From CAYWNA01 sp964459305 (GTDB lineage Bacteria; Planctomycetota; Planctomycetia; Pirellulales; Pirellulaceae), in assembly GCA_964459305.1 (NCBI GenBank), contig CAYWNA010000102.1:1-41702 (forward strand): 41,702 nucleotides of DNA. The letters are read 5' to 3'. Below the pieces are notes generated by a model. That model made no database searches, was not told the origin of the DNA, and was given only the letters and a program-made list of their open reading frames with translations. Position 1 is the first letter of the stretch. Every line of letters starts with the position of its first letter. Below, in pieces: positions 32,933 through 40,985 of the stretch. The position numbers and the translations under genes were made by a program.

Positions 32933-32999
32933 TCGTTTAGCCGCAAGCCGAAGGCGTGCGTGTAGGGCGGGGACGCGCACGCCTCCGGCTTGCGGTTAC
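32933..32999. repeat. second copy of the TTCGTTTA(A/G)CCGCAAGCC palindrome
   Basis: TTCGTTTAGCCGCAAGCCGA (from 32933) pairs imperfectly with the segment ending at 32999 (GCCTCCGGCTTGCGGTTAC). It matches the perfect inverted repeat at the end of dctQ over the outer arms, including the shared TTCGTTTA left boundary, and differs mostly in the loop and inner stem. Confidence 0.75.
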
Positions 33000-33081
33000 C
33001 TGACGGGAGCCACGGGCTCTATCCGGCCCTGCGCTTTGGTCGCTGTTACAACATGATAATTTGAGTTGACCACGTTTGTTG

Positions 33082-33117
33082 CCCCCGCAGGTGTCTTCGA
33101 ACCTGCGGGGGTCTTTC
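33082..33117 (+). terminator. terminator-like hairpin
   Basis: CCCCCGCAGGT (33082-33092) and ACCTGCGGGGG (33101-33111) form an 11-bp perfect stem with an 8-base loop, followed by TCTTTCG. The short T stretch is weak for a factor-independent terminator. No gene on the plus strand reads into it, so it may instead belong to an unannotated small RNA. Confidence 0.4.
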
Positions 33118-33194
33118 GTGCGCTGGTGGGGTCCGTCCAGCGAAACGAAAACGCTTGACCCGGCACCAGCAATGGGGATATGGTGAAGGGTGTT

Positions 33195-33393
33195 CCTAGG
33201 GCGTCGAAAATGTGCCCTTGACACGGCAATCCGAAGGAAGGGCAGCAGGCGATTTCTCTTCCGTGGAGTTAAGGCTGCCCACGTGGGAGGGCGAGGCTCC
33301 CGCCGAGTCGCGGCTCCGCAGGAGCGTCGCCCTCCCGAAACAAAACCCGAACGATCGCAATATTCACGCTATAGCAACTTTGGCGCCCCCCCA
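33195..33393 (-). mobile_element. MITE-like element, about 200 bp, copy B
   Basis: This is the reverse-complement partner of the element at 19717-19916, by eye about 97% identical, starting at CCTAGG (33195) and ending at the G-run side near 33393. It contains the identical 52-bp inner palindrome (33285-33336). Its right end coincides with the point where the kinase relic loses its coding signal, so insertion may have truncated that gene. Confidence 0.75.
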
Positions 33394-33914
33394 GTCCCGG
33401 CCGCGAAAACGGCCAGCCAGCAGCCTGTGCCAGGAGACCAGCGTCTTGGGCCAGAGTCGGCGGACGTAGGGCTCCAGCGCGATGTAGAACAGCCACATCG
33501 CGAACGACACAAACGCCGCGATTTCCACGCCCATGATGAACACGGACCATGAAGGCGGCTTTCCAGTCGCCGCGCCCACGTCGGAGGTTGTGCCGTGCGA
33601 GAAGCCCGCCGGCCAACATCATCAGCAGGAATACGGTGATCCTTACATATCCGTAAGCGGCCGACGACAGACCAAGCTGGCGTTCTTGCTGCGGACCTGC
33701 CGCCTGGATCGGGACTACTCGGAAATAGACCGGCCTGCCGCCCCATGCCGCTGCCTCGACTCTCACCGGAACGCCTGTTTTGGGACACACGCCTTGCCAC
33801 GCCCCTCTGCGGTCGCTCGAAGCGAAGGCAGATTTGATCGATGCGTTCTTCCGACGCCAGCGGGGTTGCATCGTCGTTGGCTGAAGAACCCTTGTCCATT
33901 GGGACGGCCTTCAC
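33394..33914 (-). pseudogene. relic of a membrane Ser/Thr protein kinase
   Basis: Pieces of a planctomycete kinase survive in shifted frames. A start-like stretch (SSANDDATPLASEERIDQIC, LRFE) is followed not by a kinase core but by C-terminal material: LSSAAYGYVRITVFLLMMLA and GGLLARHNLRRGRGD in one frame, then MWLFYIALEPYVRRLWPKTL and VSWHRLLAGRFRGRD in another. The catalytic domain is absent, so a large internal deletion and at least one frameshift occurred. The far C-terminus ends at the repeat boundary near 33394. Confidence 0.7.
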
Positions 33915-33936
33915 TGGTTGCTGTCGCCCGGCCGAG

Positions 33937-34110
33937 TCAATCGAGTTCTTCTTTCCACTTGTGGCGGATCAACCTCAGCCGGCGCTCGACGGTCGGCAGG
34001 GGAGCGCCCAATCCTGTCCGCGATTTCGTCATTCGTGCAGCCTTCAACGAAGGTAGAAGTGATTCCATAGTCCGGCTGCGGCCGTCTCCTGACCCTCCCT
34101 GAGCCCGTTT
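33937..34110 (-). pseudogene. relic of an ECF sigma factor (region 4 only)
   Basis: The last frame, ending TGA at 33937-33939, reads LPTVERRLRLIRHKWKEELD, the usual C-terminus of ECF factors paired with kinases in planctomycetes. Just upstream the matching helix EGCTNDEIADRIGRS is in a different frame; removing one C from the CCCC run (minus strand, near 33999-34002) rejoins them. Nothing recognisable of region 2 remains. The kinase relic begins 22 bases downstream, so this was a sigma/kinase pair like the intact one at 29038-32744. Confidence 0.75.
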
Positions 34111-34172
34111 ATCCAGTGCGTGACCGATTCGTCGTTCGACATCGTCCACAGCCCAAGATGAAAGGAATGAGG

Positions 34173-34901
34173 CTAGGACTCCACGTTGCCTACGACTCTG
34201 TCTTCCGGCAGATAGAGCAAGCAACCGCAGCTCTTGCAGAACACTAGTTTTGCCAGGTAGAGCTCGTTCATCGTTTGCGGGGTCAGCATAGTGAAGCAAC
34301 CGCCGCACGATTCACCGTCGATAGGGGCCAACCCACGGTCGCCGTGGGCGCGGATCAGACGATGGTAGTCTTGCTTGAAATCGGCGGGCAGTGCGGTTTC
34401 GGCCTGCTCCAATTCGGTCGTCACCCGGGCCAATTCACTCTCCAGTGTGCCCTGCTTGCTGCTGACGTCTTGTTGTGTCTTCTCCAGTTCCTCACGAACC
34501 TTCGCCAAGGTAGTCTCGGCCTGCTGGGTCTGCTCTTCGAGCTGCTCAATCTTCTCCATCTTGTCCAGAATTTCGTCCTCCAGCACGCTGCTGGCCTGTT
34601 TCTCGGCTGCAATCTGTTCCTTCAGTATCTTGTATTCCTCGTTCTTCTTGCACTCGTTTAGCTTCCTCTGGAGGTCCTCGATTTTCGCTTCTCGCTGCTT
34701 CAACTGGACCTGCTGGTCGTCGGATGCCATGCGAGTCTTCTTCCACGCCTCTTTCACGTTGGCCAGTTGTTCTTCATTTCGTTGAACCGCTTGCTGTCCG
34801 ATGTTCACCTGTCTTGGCCCGCGTTCAAGCCGGCCTCTCAGGTCGCCCACTTGTTGATGCAAGCGATGCAGTTCGCGAAGTGCGTTAGTGGATATGGTCA
34901 T
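34173..34901 (-). CDS. coiled-coil protein with C4-type zinc ribbon
   Basis: The predicted protein has 242 residues. A long coiled coil (about 10-170; LHRLHQQVGDLRGRLERGPR, EEYKILKEQIAAEKQASSVL, LEEQTQQAETTLAKVREELE) precedes a zinc ribbon with two Cys pairs, SCGGC and CKSCG, near the C-terminus. This matches the CT398-like/zf-RING_7 family, a widespread protein of uncertain role often next to core genes. GGGAGA nine bases upstream supports ATG 34901. The frame is open further upstream through the terminator, which is not credible as coding. It lies downstream of rpoD but is separated by the terminator at 34951-34985, so it is probably a separate unit. Confidence 0.85.
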   Translation of the reverse strand: MTISTNALRELHRLHQQVGDLRGRLERGPRQVNIGQQAVQRNEEQLANVKEAWKKTRMASDDQQVQLKQREAKIEDLQRKLNECKKNEEYKILKEQIAAEKQASSVLEDEILDKMEKIEQLEEQTQQAETTLAKVREELEKTQQDVSSKQGTLESELARVTTELEQAETALPADFKQDYHRLIRAHGDRGLAPIDGESCGGCFTMLTPQTMNELYLAKLVFCKSCGCLLYLPEDRVVGNVES

Positions 34902-34950
34902 CGAACGGATCTCCCGCGCGGAATGGCCAATATGAGGCCGTTGGTTAAAC

Positions 34951-34985
34951 AAAAAAAGCCGCTGATCGAGAAACCAGCGGCTTTG
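34951..34985 (-). terminator. factor-independent terminator after rpoD
   Basis: On the minus strand, AAAGCCGCTGG and CCAGCGGC-type halves (read as AAAGCCGCTGGTTTCTCGAT then CAGCGGCTTTTTTTG) form a stem of about 11 bp followed by seven T. It begins 25 bases after the rpoD stop at 35010 and is in the correct orientation for that operon. Confidence 0.9.
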
Positions 34986-35009
34986 CCAGGGTTCGTTGGA
35001 AACGCGCAC

Positions 35010-36668
35010 TCACGCGGCCCCGCGTAAGAAGCCCGCCAATTGCTGGCTGCGTACGGGGTGTTGCAGCTTGCGGACGGCTTTGGCTTCGATCTGCCGCACC
35101 CGTTCGCGAGTGACTTTGAAGATTCGCCCGACTTCTTCCAGGGTGTAGGTGTATCCGTCACCCAGGCCATAGCGCAAGCGAATAATCTCCCGCTCCCGGT
35201 AGGTGAGCGTCTTGAGCAGGGCATCGATTTTCTGGCGGAGTATACCATTATTGGCGTTACGTACCGGATTGTCGGACTGAGCGTCTTCGATCAGTTCTCC
35301 AAAGCAACAATCTTCGCCGTCGCCGACTGGCCGATCCAAACTGGCGGGGTGCCGGCCGATGTCGAGCACCCTCTTCACCTCTTCAATGTCCAGACCGGCC
35401 AGGTTGGCGATCTCTTCTGTTGTCGGCTCTCGACGCAGTTCTTGCAAGAGCCTCTTCTGAATATTTCTCAGTTTCGACAGCACATCGATCATGTGGACCG
35501 GTATGCGGATGGTACGGGCCTGGTCGGCGATGGCCCGCGTGATGGCCTGGCGAATCCACCAAGTGGCGTAGGTGGAGAACTTGAAACCGCGGCGGTATTC
35601 GAATTTGTCCACCGCCCGCATCAAGCCTGTATTGCCTTCCTGGATCAAGTCCAGGAAGCTCAAACCACGATTCCGGTACTTTTTGGCAATGGAAACGACC
35701 AGCCGCAAGTTGCCGCTGGACAACTCCCGCTTGACCGCCTCATACTCCGCGTACTGTTTTCCGATGGTTTCCACTCGCTTTTGCAGGCTACGTGGGCTTT
35801 CCTGGGTCAGTTGCATCAGGTCGCGCAACTCGTGACGCAGGTTGGCCCGCTCGTCCCTGTAGCGCGGGTCGTCGGCGATCACCTTCAACCTTCCTCGAAT
35901 GTCCTGCATTCGGTCGGCAAAGTCGATCAGCTGCTGGACCGACGGATGAACCCGGCGTGTGCGCAAGCTGAGTTCTTCCACAAGCTGCAGGCATTTTCGT
36001 CGGCGCCGCAAGAAGGCGGATCGGATTTGGGCCTTCACCTCGGGCGGCGTGGACTTGCGGATCAGTTCGCCGAAGTCCTGCCGGTTGGCCTCCAGTAGAT
36101 GGTCCAACGTTCTCAGGTTGTGCGGCATTCGCGCCTGGATCTGCTCCTTGGTCAACCGTTCGGTCAACGAGACCTTGATCGTGCGGTCGAACGGCAGTTC
36201 GCCTTTGTGGACCTTCTTCAAGGTCTCCGACGTCTTTCGCATGGCGAAATCGCAGGCCAATACGCTGCGCCGGAACCGCTTGCGCGTGATTTCGATCTTC
36301 TTTGCCAGCGCGATTTCTTCTTCGCGTGAAAGCAAGGGGATTTCGGCCATTTGGCTGAGGTACATCCGAATCGGATCATCCGTCAGCTTTGGCAGGTCCG
36401 CGGCCGCTAGTAGAAGCGGCTCCTCCTCCACCGATTGCAGTTCTTCGGCGGTAGGTGCCGGCGGCAGTTTCTCTTCCGAGAACTCCTTGCTGGGTGGCTC
36501 GTCAACCAACTCGATACCCTGTTCGTCCAGGGCCAGCAGTAGATTGTCGAGTTTGTCCGGACTGACGTCTTCGTCAGGCAGATACTCGTTGACTTCGTCG
36601 TAGGTCAGATAGCCTTGAGATTTACCTCTTGCGATAAGGGTCTGTAGGTCGGTCTCCAAGTGTTCCAC
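35010..36668 (-). CDS. rpoD: primary sigma factor RpoD/SigA
   Basis: The predicted protein has 552 residues. Region 1.1-like N-terminus (HLETDLQTLIARGKSQGYLT), region 1.2 (DDPIRMYLSQMAEIPLLSRE), a non-conserved spacer (about 150-310), region 2 with LRLVVSIAKKYRNRGLSFLD, LIQEGNTGLMRAVDKFEYRR and FSTYATWWIRQAITRAIADQ, region 3 (PVHMIDVLSKLRNIQKRLLQ), and region 4 with LTYREREIIRLRYGLGDGYT and FKVTRERVRQIEAKAVRKLQ. It is the housekeeping sigma factor. GTG 36668 has AGGAGG seven bases upstream. It follows dnaG by 51 bases on the same strand, a conserved macromolecular-synthesis arrangement. Confidence 0.97.
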   Translation of the reverse strand: MEHLETDLQTLIARGKSQGYLTYDEVNEYLPDEDVSPDKLDNLLLALDEQGIELVDEPPSKEFSEEKLPPAPTAEELQSVEEEPLLLAAADLPKLTDDPIRMYLSQMAEIPLLSREEEIALAKKIEITRKRFRRSVLACDFAMRKTSETLKKVHKGELPFDRTIKVSLTERLTKEQIQARMPHNLRTLDHLLEANRQDFGELIRKSTPPEVKAQIRSAFLRRRRKCLQLVEELSLRTRRVHPSVQQLIDFADRMQDIRGRLKVIADDPRYRDERANLRHELRDLMQLTQESPRSLQKRVETIGKQYAEYEAVKRELSSGNLRLVVSIAKKYRNRGLSFLDLIQEGNTGLMRAVDKFEYRRGFKFSTYATWWIRQAITRAIADQARTIRIPVHMIDVLSKLRNIQKRLLQELRREPTTEEIANLAGLDIEEVKRVLDIGRHPASLDRPVGDGEDCCFGELIEDAQSDNPVRNANNGILRQKIDALLKTLTYREREIIRLRYGLGDGYTYTLEEVGRIFKVTRERVRQIEAKAVRKLQHPVRSQQLAGFLRGAA

Positions 36669-36719
36669 GATACATCCTCCTGCGCTTTCTTGCGCTGTTC
36701 GGGACACCTTGTTGGCACC

Positions 36720-38597
36720 CTACCCATCCGTGGGTGCGGAAATACCCTGGCGGTCTCGTTCTTGAGCAATCAGGGAATTGAGGGCATCGAGCTCCTCCGG
36801 TTCGCTCAAGCGTTTCTCCTCCAAAGCCGCCAGTTTCTGTCGGCGGTCTTTGGTCTCTTGAACTCGGTGAAAATCGGCGACCAGCCCCTGCCATCGTTTT
36901 TGCGCATCTTCCAGCGCTTCTTCTGCTTTCGCGTGGGCTCGTTCGTCCAACTCCACCCAAATATTCTTAAGACGCGGGTCATCCAACGCCGTCAGCACAT
37001 TGCCGAAATCAGGCGCACGCCCCGCATCGTAAATGCTCCGTATGGTTTGATAGATCGCGCGAGTTGCCTCTGAGTGCAACTGGCCAACTTCGATTTCGCT
37101 GGCGGCTTCGGCCACCAGCTCGGGATGGACACTCAGGATTTCCAGCAGTTCCGCCTCGCGCGAGTCGATCTCGCGAACTTTCGGAGCGCCCGCAGACGGT
37201 GGCTGCTGGTCGGATTGTGAAGCGGGTTGCCGTCGACTCCCGGCCTTGCGGCGAAGATCGCTCAATCGGCTGCGAATCTCTGTCTCAGACACGTTGAACT
37301 GCCGCGTCAGCCGCAACAGCAACTGCTGTTCCCGCAGCCGAATCTCGCTTTGTGTGGCCACCTGAGGAGGCGGTGCTTTGGCCAGAGTCGCCAGGACTTC
37401 TTCCAACGCCTGATTCGCTCGATGCGTTTCGCTGGCCAGGTTGATTCCCTCGGTCGCGGTCCGCAGTTTGTGCTCTAACGCATCGGCCGCGCCGTCGAGC
37501 AACTCGCGAAAGGGACCGGCCCCTTGGTCAAGCAGAAAATCACACGGATCGAGGCCCTCCGGCAGGCTTAGGATGCGCAAATCCACTTGCTCTGCGACGA
37601 ACAACTCCAGGATTTCGTTGGTTCGTCGCTGCCCGGCTTCGTCAGCGTCCAGCACCAAAATGATCTTGTCTGCAAAGCGTCGCAATAACCGGATGTGCCC
37701 GGGGCCAAGGGCTGTGCCCAATACGGCAACCACGTTGTCCACACCAACCTGGTGGGCCATTACCACATCGGTATAGCCTTCAACAACCACGATTTCTCGC
37801 TTCTTGGCGTCAGCCTCACGGGCAACGTCCAAAGCGTAGAGTTGATCGCTCTTGGAAAATAGCCGCGTTTCCCGTGAATTGATGTATTTGCCCATTCTCT
37901 GGTCGGCCGCCTGAGGCAACACCCGACCGCCAAAAGCAATCGGCCGGCCCTGAACATCACGGATCGAAAAGATCACACGGCCTCGGAAGAAGTCATAGTA
38001 ACGACCGCTGTTCGTGCTCTTGGCGCACAAACCGGCCGCTTCCAGCACTTGCGGCGAGAACGGTGCTGTGCGGGCGCGATCCAAGAGCCATTGCCAGGCG
38101 TCCGGCGAGAAGCCCAGGTGAAACCGCTCCATGCTGGCCCGTGTGATACCGCGTTCCTCCAGGTATCGCCGAGCGGCTTCGGCCTCGGGCGCGTTGAGCA
38201 GGCAGCGATGAAACTGATCTTCCGCCCACTTCGCGGCGTCGTACAGCGTGCGTTTGTCGTTGGGGCTACCGGGCTGGGTCTTCGGCTGTGGCGAGGAACG
38301 GAGCGGGATGCCGGCCCGGTCGGCCAGCATCTCCAGGGCCTCGCGGAAGTCCACTCGCTCGTGCCGCATCACAAAGCTAAACACGTCGCCACCGATGTCG
38401 CAGACCCAGCATTTCCAGGACTGACGTTCGGGATTCACCTGAAGACTAGGGTGCTCATCGTTGTGCCATGGGCATAGCGCGACATAGTTGCGTCCTTGAC
38501 GGCGCAACTGCAGATAGCCGCCAATCAGCTCGACGATATCCGTCGCCTGGCGGACCTGATCCTTGATGTCCTGGTCTTGCGGGGATGTGAAGGACAC
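36720..38597 (-). CDS. dnaG: DNA primase
   Basis: The protein has 625 residues. Zinc-binding domain: YVALCPWHNDEHPSLQVNPE and CWVCDIGGDVFSFVM (CHC2 type). Catalytic core: LGFSPDAWQWLLDRA, YYDFFRGRVIFSIRDVQGRP, TOPRIM motifs VVVEGYTDVVMAHQVG and LVLDADEAGQRR. The C-terminal helical part (about 460-625) would bind the DnaB helicase. It makes RNA primers for replication. The start is a GTG at 38597 with AGGA upstream. It heads an operon with rpoD. The usual third partner, rpsU, is not adjacent (see 40986). Confidence 0.96.
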   Translation of the reverse strand: MSFTSPQDQDIKDQVRQATDIVELIGGYLQLRRQGRNYVALCPWHNDEHPSLQVNPERQSWKCWVCDIGGDVFSFVMRHERVDFREALEMLADRAGIPLRSSPQPKTQPGSPNDKRTLYDAAKWAEDQFHRCLLNAPEAEAARRYLEERGITRASMERFHLGFSPDAWQWLLDRARTAPFSPQVLEAAGLCAKSTNSGRYYDFFRGRVIFSIRDVQGRPIAFGGRVLPQAADQRMGKYINSRETRLFSKSDQLYALDVAREADAKKREIVVVEGYTDVVMAHQVGVDNVVAVLGTALGPGHIRLLRRFADKIILVLDADEAGQRRTNEILELFVAEQVDLRILSLPEGLDPCDFLLDQGAGPFRELLDGAADALEHKLRTATEGINLASETHRANQALEEVLATLAKAPPPQVATQSEIRLREQQLLLRLTRQFNVSETEIRSRLSDLRRKAGSRRQPASQSDQQPPSAGAPKVREIDSREAELLEILSVHPELVAEAASEIEVGQLHSEATRAIYQTIRSIYDAGRAPDFGNVLTALDDPRLKNIWVELDERAHAKAEEALEDAQKRWQGLVADFHRVQETKDRRQKLAALEEKRLSEPEELDALNSLIAQERDRQGISAPTDG

Positions 38598-38788
38598 CGG
38601 CGAGTCCTATGGAGTTTGACCCGCGGGAAAGACGCGAAGCCGCGGCCGGAGTGTCGCTTCCCTGTTACTATCTCCTTGCCGCTGGTCTGGGTCCAACCAG
38701 CAGTGAAGTGCTATCCGTAGCACAGCCGCGAATTATACCCTGCATGCGTCACTGGGTCAACATTTCGTGATTTGCGCGTGTGGCCAGC

Positions 38789-38881
38789 TTTTCTGGCGAC
38801 ATCAGCCGGCACGCGCTAGCGTCCGGTTCTCCCGAAAACCGTGGGCTAGCGCCCAGCGGCTGATCGGCCTGCCAGAAAAAA
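38789..38881. repeat. palindromic repeat of the GGGCGCTAGC type downstream of prs
   Basis: TTTTCTGGCGACATCAGCCG (from 38789) pairs imperfectly with the reverse complement of the segment ending at 38881 (TTTTTTCTGGCAGGCCGATC). Inner words CACGCGCTAGCGTCCGG and CCGTGGGCTAGCGCCC are also complementary. It lies 13 bases after the prs stop and may double as a 3' end structure for prs. Confidence 0.7.
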
Positions 38882-38893
38882 GCCACCACACAC

Positions 38894-39841
38894 TCATTCG
38901 CGAAACATGTCGCTGATCGACTGATCGTGGTGGATCCGTTTGAGCGCTTCGGCCAATAACGGAGCCACGGACAGTACATTGATTTTGGGACTGAGTTCGT
39001 CCTGCTCCCAAGGTATGCTATTGGTGATAGCGACACTAGCGATCGGCGCGTTTTCGATGTTGTTGATGGCATTTCCACACAAGACGCCGTGTGTCGCCGC
39101 AACATGAATTTCGCGAGCCCCTTCACTGAGCAGCAGTTCGGCCGCGCCGCAAACTGATCCAGCCGTGCTGATCAAGTCGTCGAACATCAGTGCCACCCGG
39201 CCTCGAACCGGACCGCCGATGATGGTCTCTTGCTGCGTCTTCGTGGCACTAGAACGGCGCTTATCGATGATCGCCAACGTGCCCCCCAGACGCTTCGAAT
39301 GACCGATGGCGCGTTTGATGCTTCCCTCGTCAGGGCTGACCACCACGATGTCATCCTGCGCATTAATCACCTGCTGGAAGTATTCGTTCAGCACTGGTGC
39401 GGCATAAAGATGATCCACCGGCACGTCGAAGAAGCCCTGAATTTGAGCGGCATGGAGGTCCATGGTCAGCACACGATCAGCGCCGGCTCGCGCAATAACG
39501 TTGGCGACCAATTTGGCCGTGATCGGCACTCGCCCCTCGTCCTTGCGATCCTGTCTAGCGTAGCCAAAGTAGGGTATCACGGCAGTGACGCGATTCGCAC
39601 TGGCCCGTTTACAGCTGTCGATCATGACCAACAGTTCCATCAAACTGTCGTTCACTGGCGGGCACGTCGGTTGAACCAAAAAGACATCCCGTCCGCGCAC
39701 GTCTTCTTCGATCTTGCAGTAGTTTTCGCCGTCGGGAAACTTACCAAGCGAAACCTCGGACAACGAAAGGTGCAAATGTCTGCAGATTTCCTGGGCTAAC
39801 GGGCGATTTGCCCTGCCACTGAAGATTTTTAGCTCGCGCAT
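38894..39841 (-). CDS. prs: ribose-phosphate pyrophosphokinase
   Basis: The predicted protein has 315 residues, normal length. Hallmarks: LKIFSGRANRPLAQEICRHL, GKFPDGENYCKIEEDVRG, LLVMIDSCKRASANRVTAVI, IPYFGYARQDRK (ATP/flexible loop), VLTMDLHAAQIQGFFDVPVD (metal-binding His), VVSPDEGSIKRA and the PRPP loop FDDLISTAGS. It makes PRPP from ribose 5-phosphate and ATP for nucleotide, His and Trp synthesis. ATG 39841 has GGAG about six bases upstream. The open frame upstream runs through a repeat and is not part of the protein. It follows the glmU-like gene on the same strand, a pairing conserved in many bacteria. Confidence 0.95.
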   Translation of the reverse strand: MRELKIFSGRANRPLAQEICRHLHLSLSEVSLGKFPDGENYCKIEEDVRGRDVFLVQPTCPPVNDSLMELLVMIDSCKRASANRVTAVIPYFGYARQDRKDEGRVPITAKLVANVIARAGADRVLTMDLHAAQIQGFFDVPVDHLYAAPVLNEYFQQVINAQDDIVVVSPDEGSIKRAIGHSKRLGGTLAIIDKRRSSATKTQQETIIGGPVRGRVALMFDDLISTAGSVCGAAELLLSEGAREIHVAATHGVLCGNAINNIENAPIASVAITNSIPWEQDELSPKINVLSVAPLLAEALKRIHHDQSISDMFRE

Positions 39842-39857
39842 CTGAGCTCCGTCTGCT

Positions 39858-39962
39858 GGGGTATTCGAGTAGTGGAGTGTTGGACTGATGGAGTATTGGA
39901 ATGATGGGATGCAAGAATGCCCCACTCCAATATTCGATCACTCCAATGCTCCATTCTTCCCC
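39858..39962. repeat. degenerate inverted repeat of the TGGAGTATTGGA type
   Basis: Copies of GGAGTGTTGGA/GGAGTATTGGA on the left are answered by CCACTCCAATATTC and CACTCCAATGCTCC on the right. The block lies between the prs and glmU-like genes and is translated only in a spurious upstream extension of prs. Symmetry is imperfect and boundaries are approximate. Confidence 0.55.
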
Positions 39963-39985
39963 TCGGCTCGGTCGTCGCTCAGCGG

Positions 39986-40729
39986 TCAGTACCCCAGCCT
40001 TCGCATCTCCTCTTCAACCGCCTGTAATTGTTCCAGTGTGTTAACGCTGAGCGCCTCGCAGGGCTTGAGCACCGGCAGTGCTCGAACATCCTTGCCCTCC
40101 GATCTCAGGATGCCGGGACAGTCGGTGATGTAGAACTCCCGCTGCCGGTTATCGTTGCGCAATTGACCCAGTGCATGAAGCAGATCGCGACAGTTGAACA
40201 CGTACGTACTCATGTTCACTTCCGAGATGCGGCGTTCCGCGTCCGTCGCATCCTTTTCTTCCACAATCGCCACGAAATCGCCGTCCCCGTTCCGCAGGAT
40301 CCGTCCCAAACCGGTTGGATCGTCTTTGTTCAGTGTACCGAGGATGCAAGCGGGAAGATCACGCCGAAATTCGTCAAACAGCTTTCCAAGTGAATCCTTC
40401 TGAACGAGAGGCGAGTCACCGGTGATGATCAGCACCGCGCCATCGTGATCGCGTAACAGGCGGCTGCACACTTGGACAGCATGCCCCGTACCAAGTTGTT
40501 CCGTCTGTTCCACAAACTCGATGTTGGTGCGCCCGGCCAATGCCTCGCGTACCGATTGGGCCTGATAGCCCACCACAACGATCACGCGTCCCACGCCGGC
40601 TTCGGCAAGGGCATCCAAAACGTAGTCAACCAACGTCCGGCCGAGTGCCTCGAATAGCACTTTGGGCCGGTCGGATTTCATTCTGCTGCCTTTTCCGGCC
40701 GCCAAAACGATTGCCAGAGGCTTTGTCAT
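39986..40729 (-). CDS. GlmU-like nucleotidyltransferase, uridylyltransferase domain only
   Basis: The protein has 247 residues. The nucleotide-binding signature LAAGKGSRMKSDRPKVLFEA (residues 10-29) and QTEQLGTGHAVQV, VLIITGDSPLV and EVNMSTYVFNCRDLLHAL match the N-terminal domain of GlmU, which makes UDP-GlcNAc from GlcNAc-1-P and UTP. The C-terminal left-handed beta-helix acetyltransferase domain of full GlmU (about 450 residues) is absent and the stop is followed by a repeat and prs. It may work with a separate acetyltransferase, as in some planctomycetes, or on another sugar phosphate. No ribosome site is evident before ATG 40729. Confidence 0.85.
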   Translation of the reverse strand: MTKPLAIVLAAGKGSRMKSDRPKVLFEALGRTLVDYVLDALAEAGVGRVIVVVGYQAQSVREALAGRTNIEFVEQTEQLGTGHAVQVCSRLLRDHDGAVLIITGDSPLVQKDSLGKLFDEFRRDLPACILGTLNKDDPTGLGRILRNGDGDFVAIVEEKDATDAERRISEVNMSTYVFNCRDLLHALGQLRNDNRQREFYITDCPGILRSEGKDVRALPVLKPCEALSVNTLEQLQAVEEEMRRLGY

Positions 40730-40985
40730 GAAGGAATACGTCTGATTCGTCGAGTATACTTACAGTGAGAAGCAATCGCGCGCTAGTTGCGCAACGCCAC
40801 CAAACCGCCGACAATCTTGGCATGAACGGGTGGTGTTATCCAGGGGGCAACGGTCGGTTTTTCCTCACCCGCCTCTCTGGGCGCGAGGCAGCCAGTTTGT
40901 GTAAATTGCCAAGTTCCCAAGTTCTCCAATAGGATTGAGGTTACGCTCATTTTCCTCTGTTTAGAGTTCTCGTGAGGGAGGAGTG
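40730..40985. other. divergent spacer between glmU-like and rpsU genes
   Basis: This 256-base spacer must serve promoters of both genes. The strong ribosome site of rpsU (GGGAGGAG) is at its right end. No repeat or known leader structure is recognised. Confidence 0.4.

Larger units (their letters stand above)
32745..33394. other. long gap with three structured elements, no gene seen
   Basis: About 650 bases lie between the ECF sigma start and the kinase relic. They hold a palindrome (32933-32999), a terminator-like hairpin (33082-33117), a second hairpin near 33114-33150, and the 200-bp MITE-like copy B. Open frames here are repeat by-products. The sigma/kinase operon promoter should lie in 32745-32930. 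Confidence 0.45.

Noticed and set aside
33082..33117. Possible tRNA 3' half (stem with TTCGAACC-like loop)
   Set aside because: No D-arm, anticodon arm or acceptor pairing can be folded upstream, and no CCA-type end. A simple hairpin explains it.
35040..36098. A 352-codon plus-strand frame opposite rpoD
   Set aside because: No domain; complement of the highly conserved sigma factor regions.
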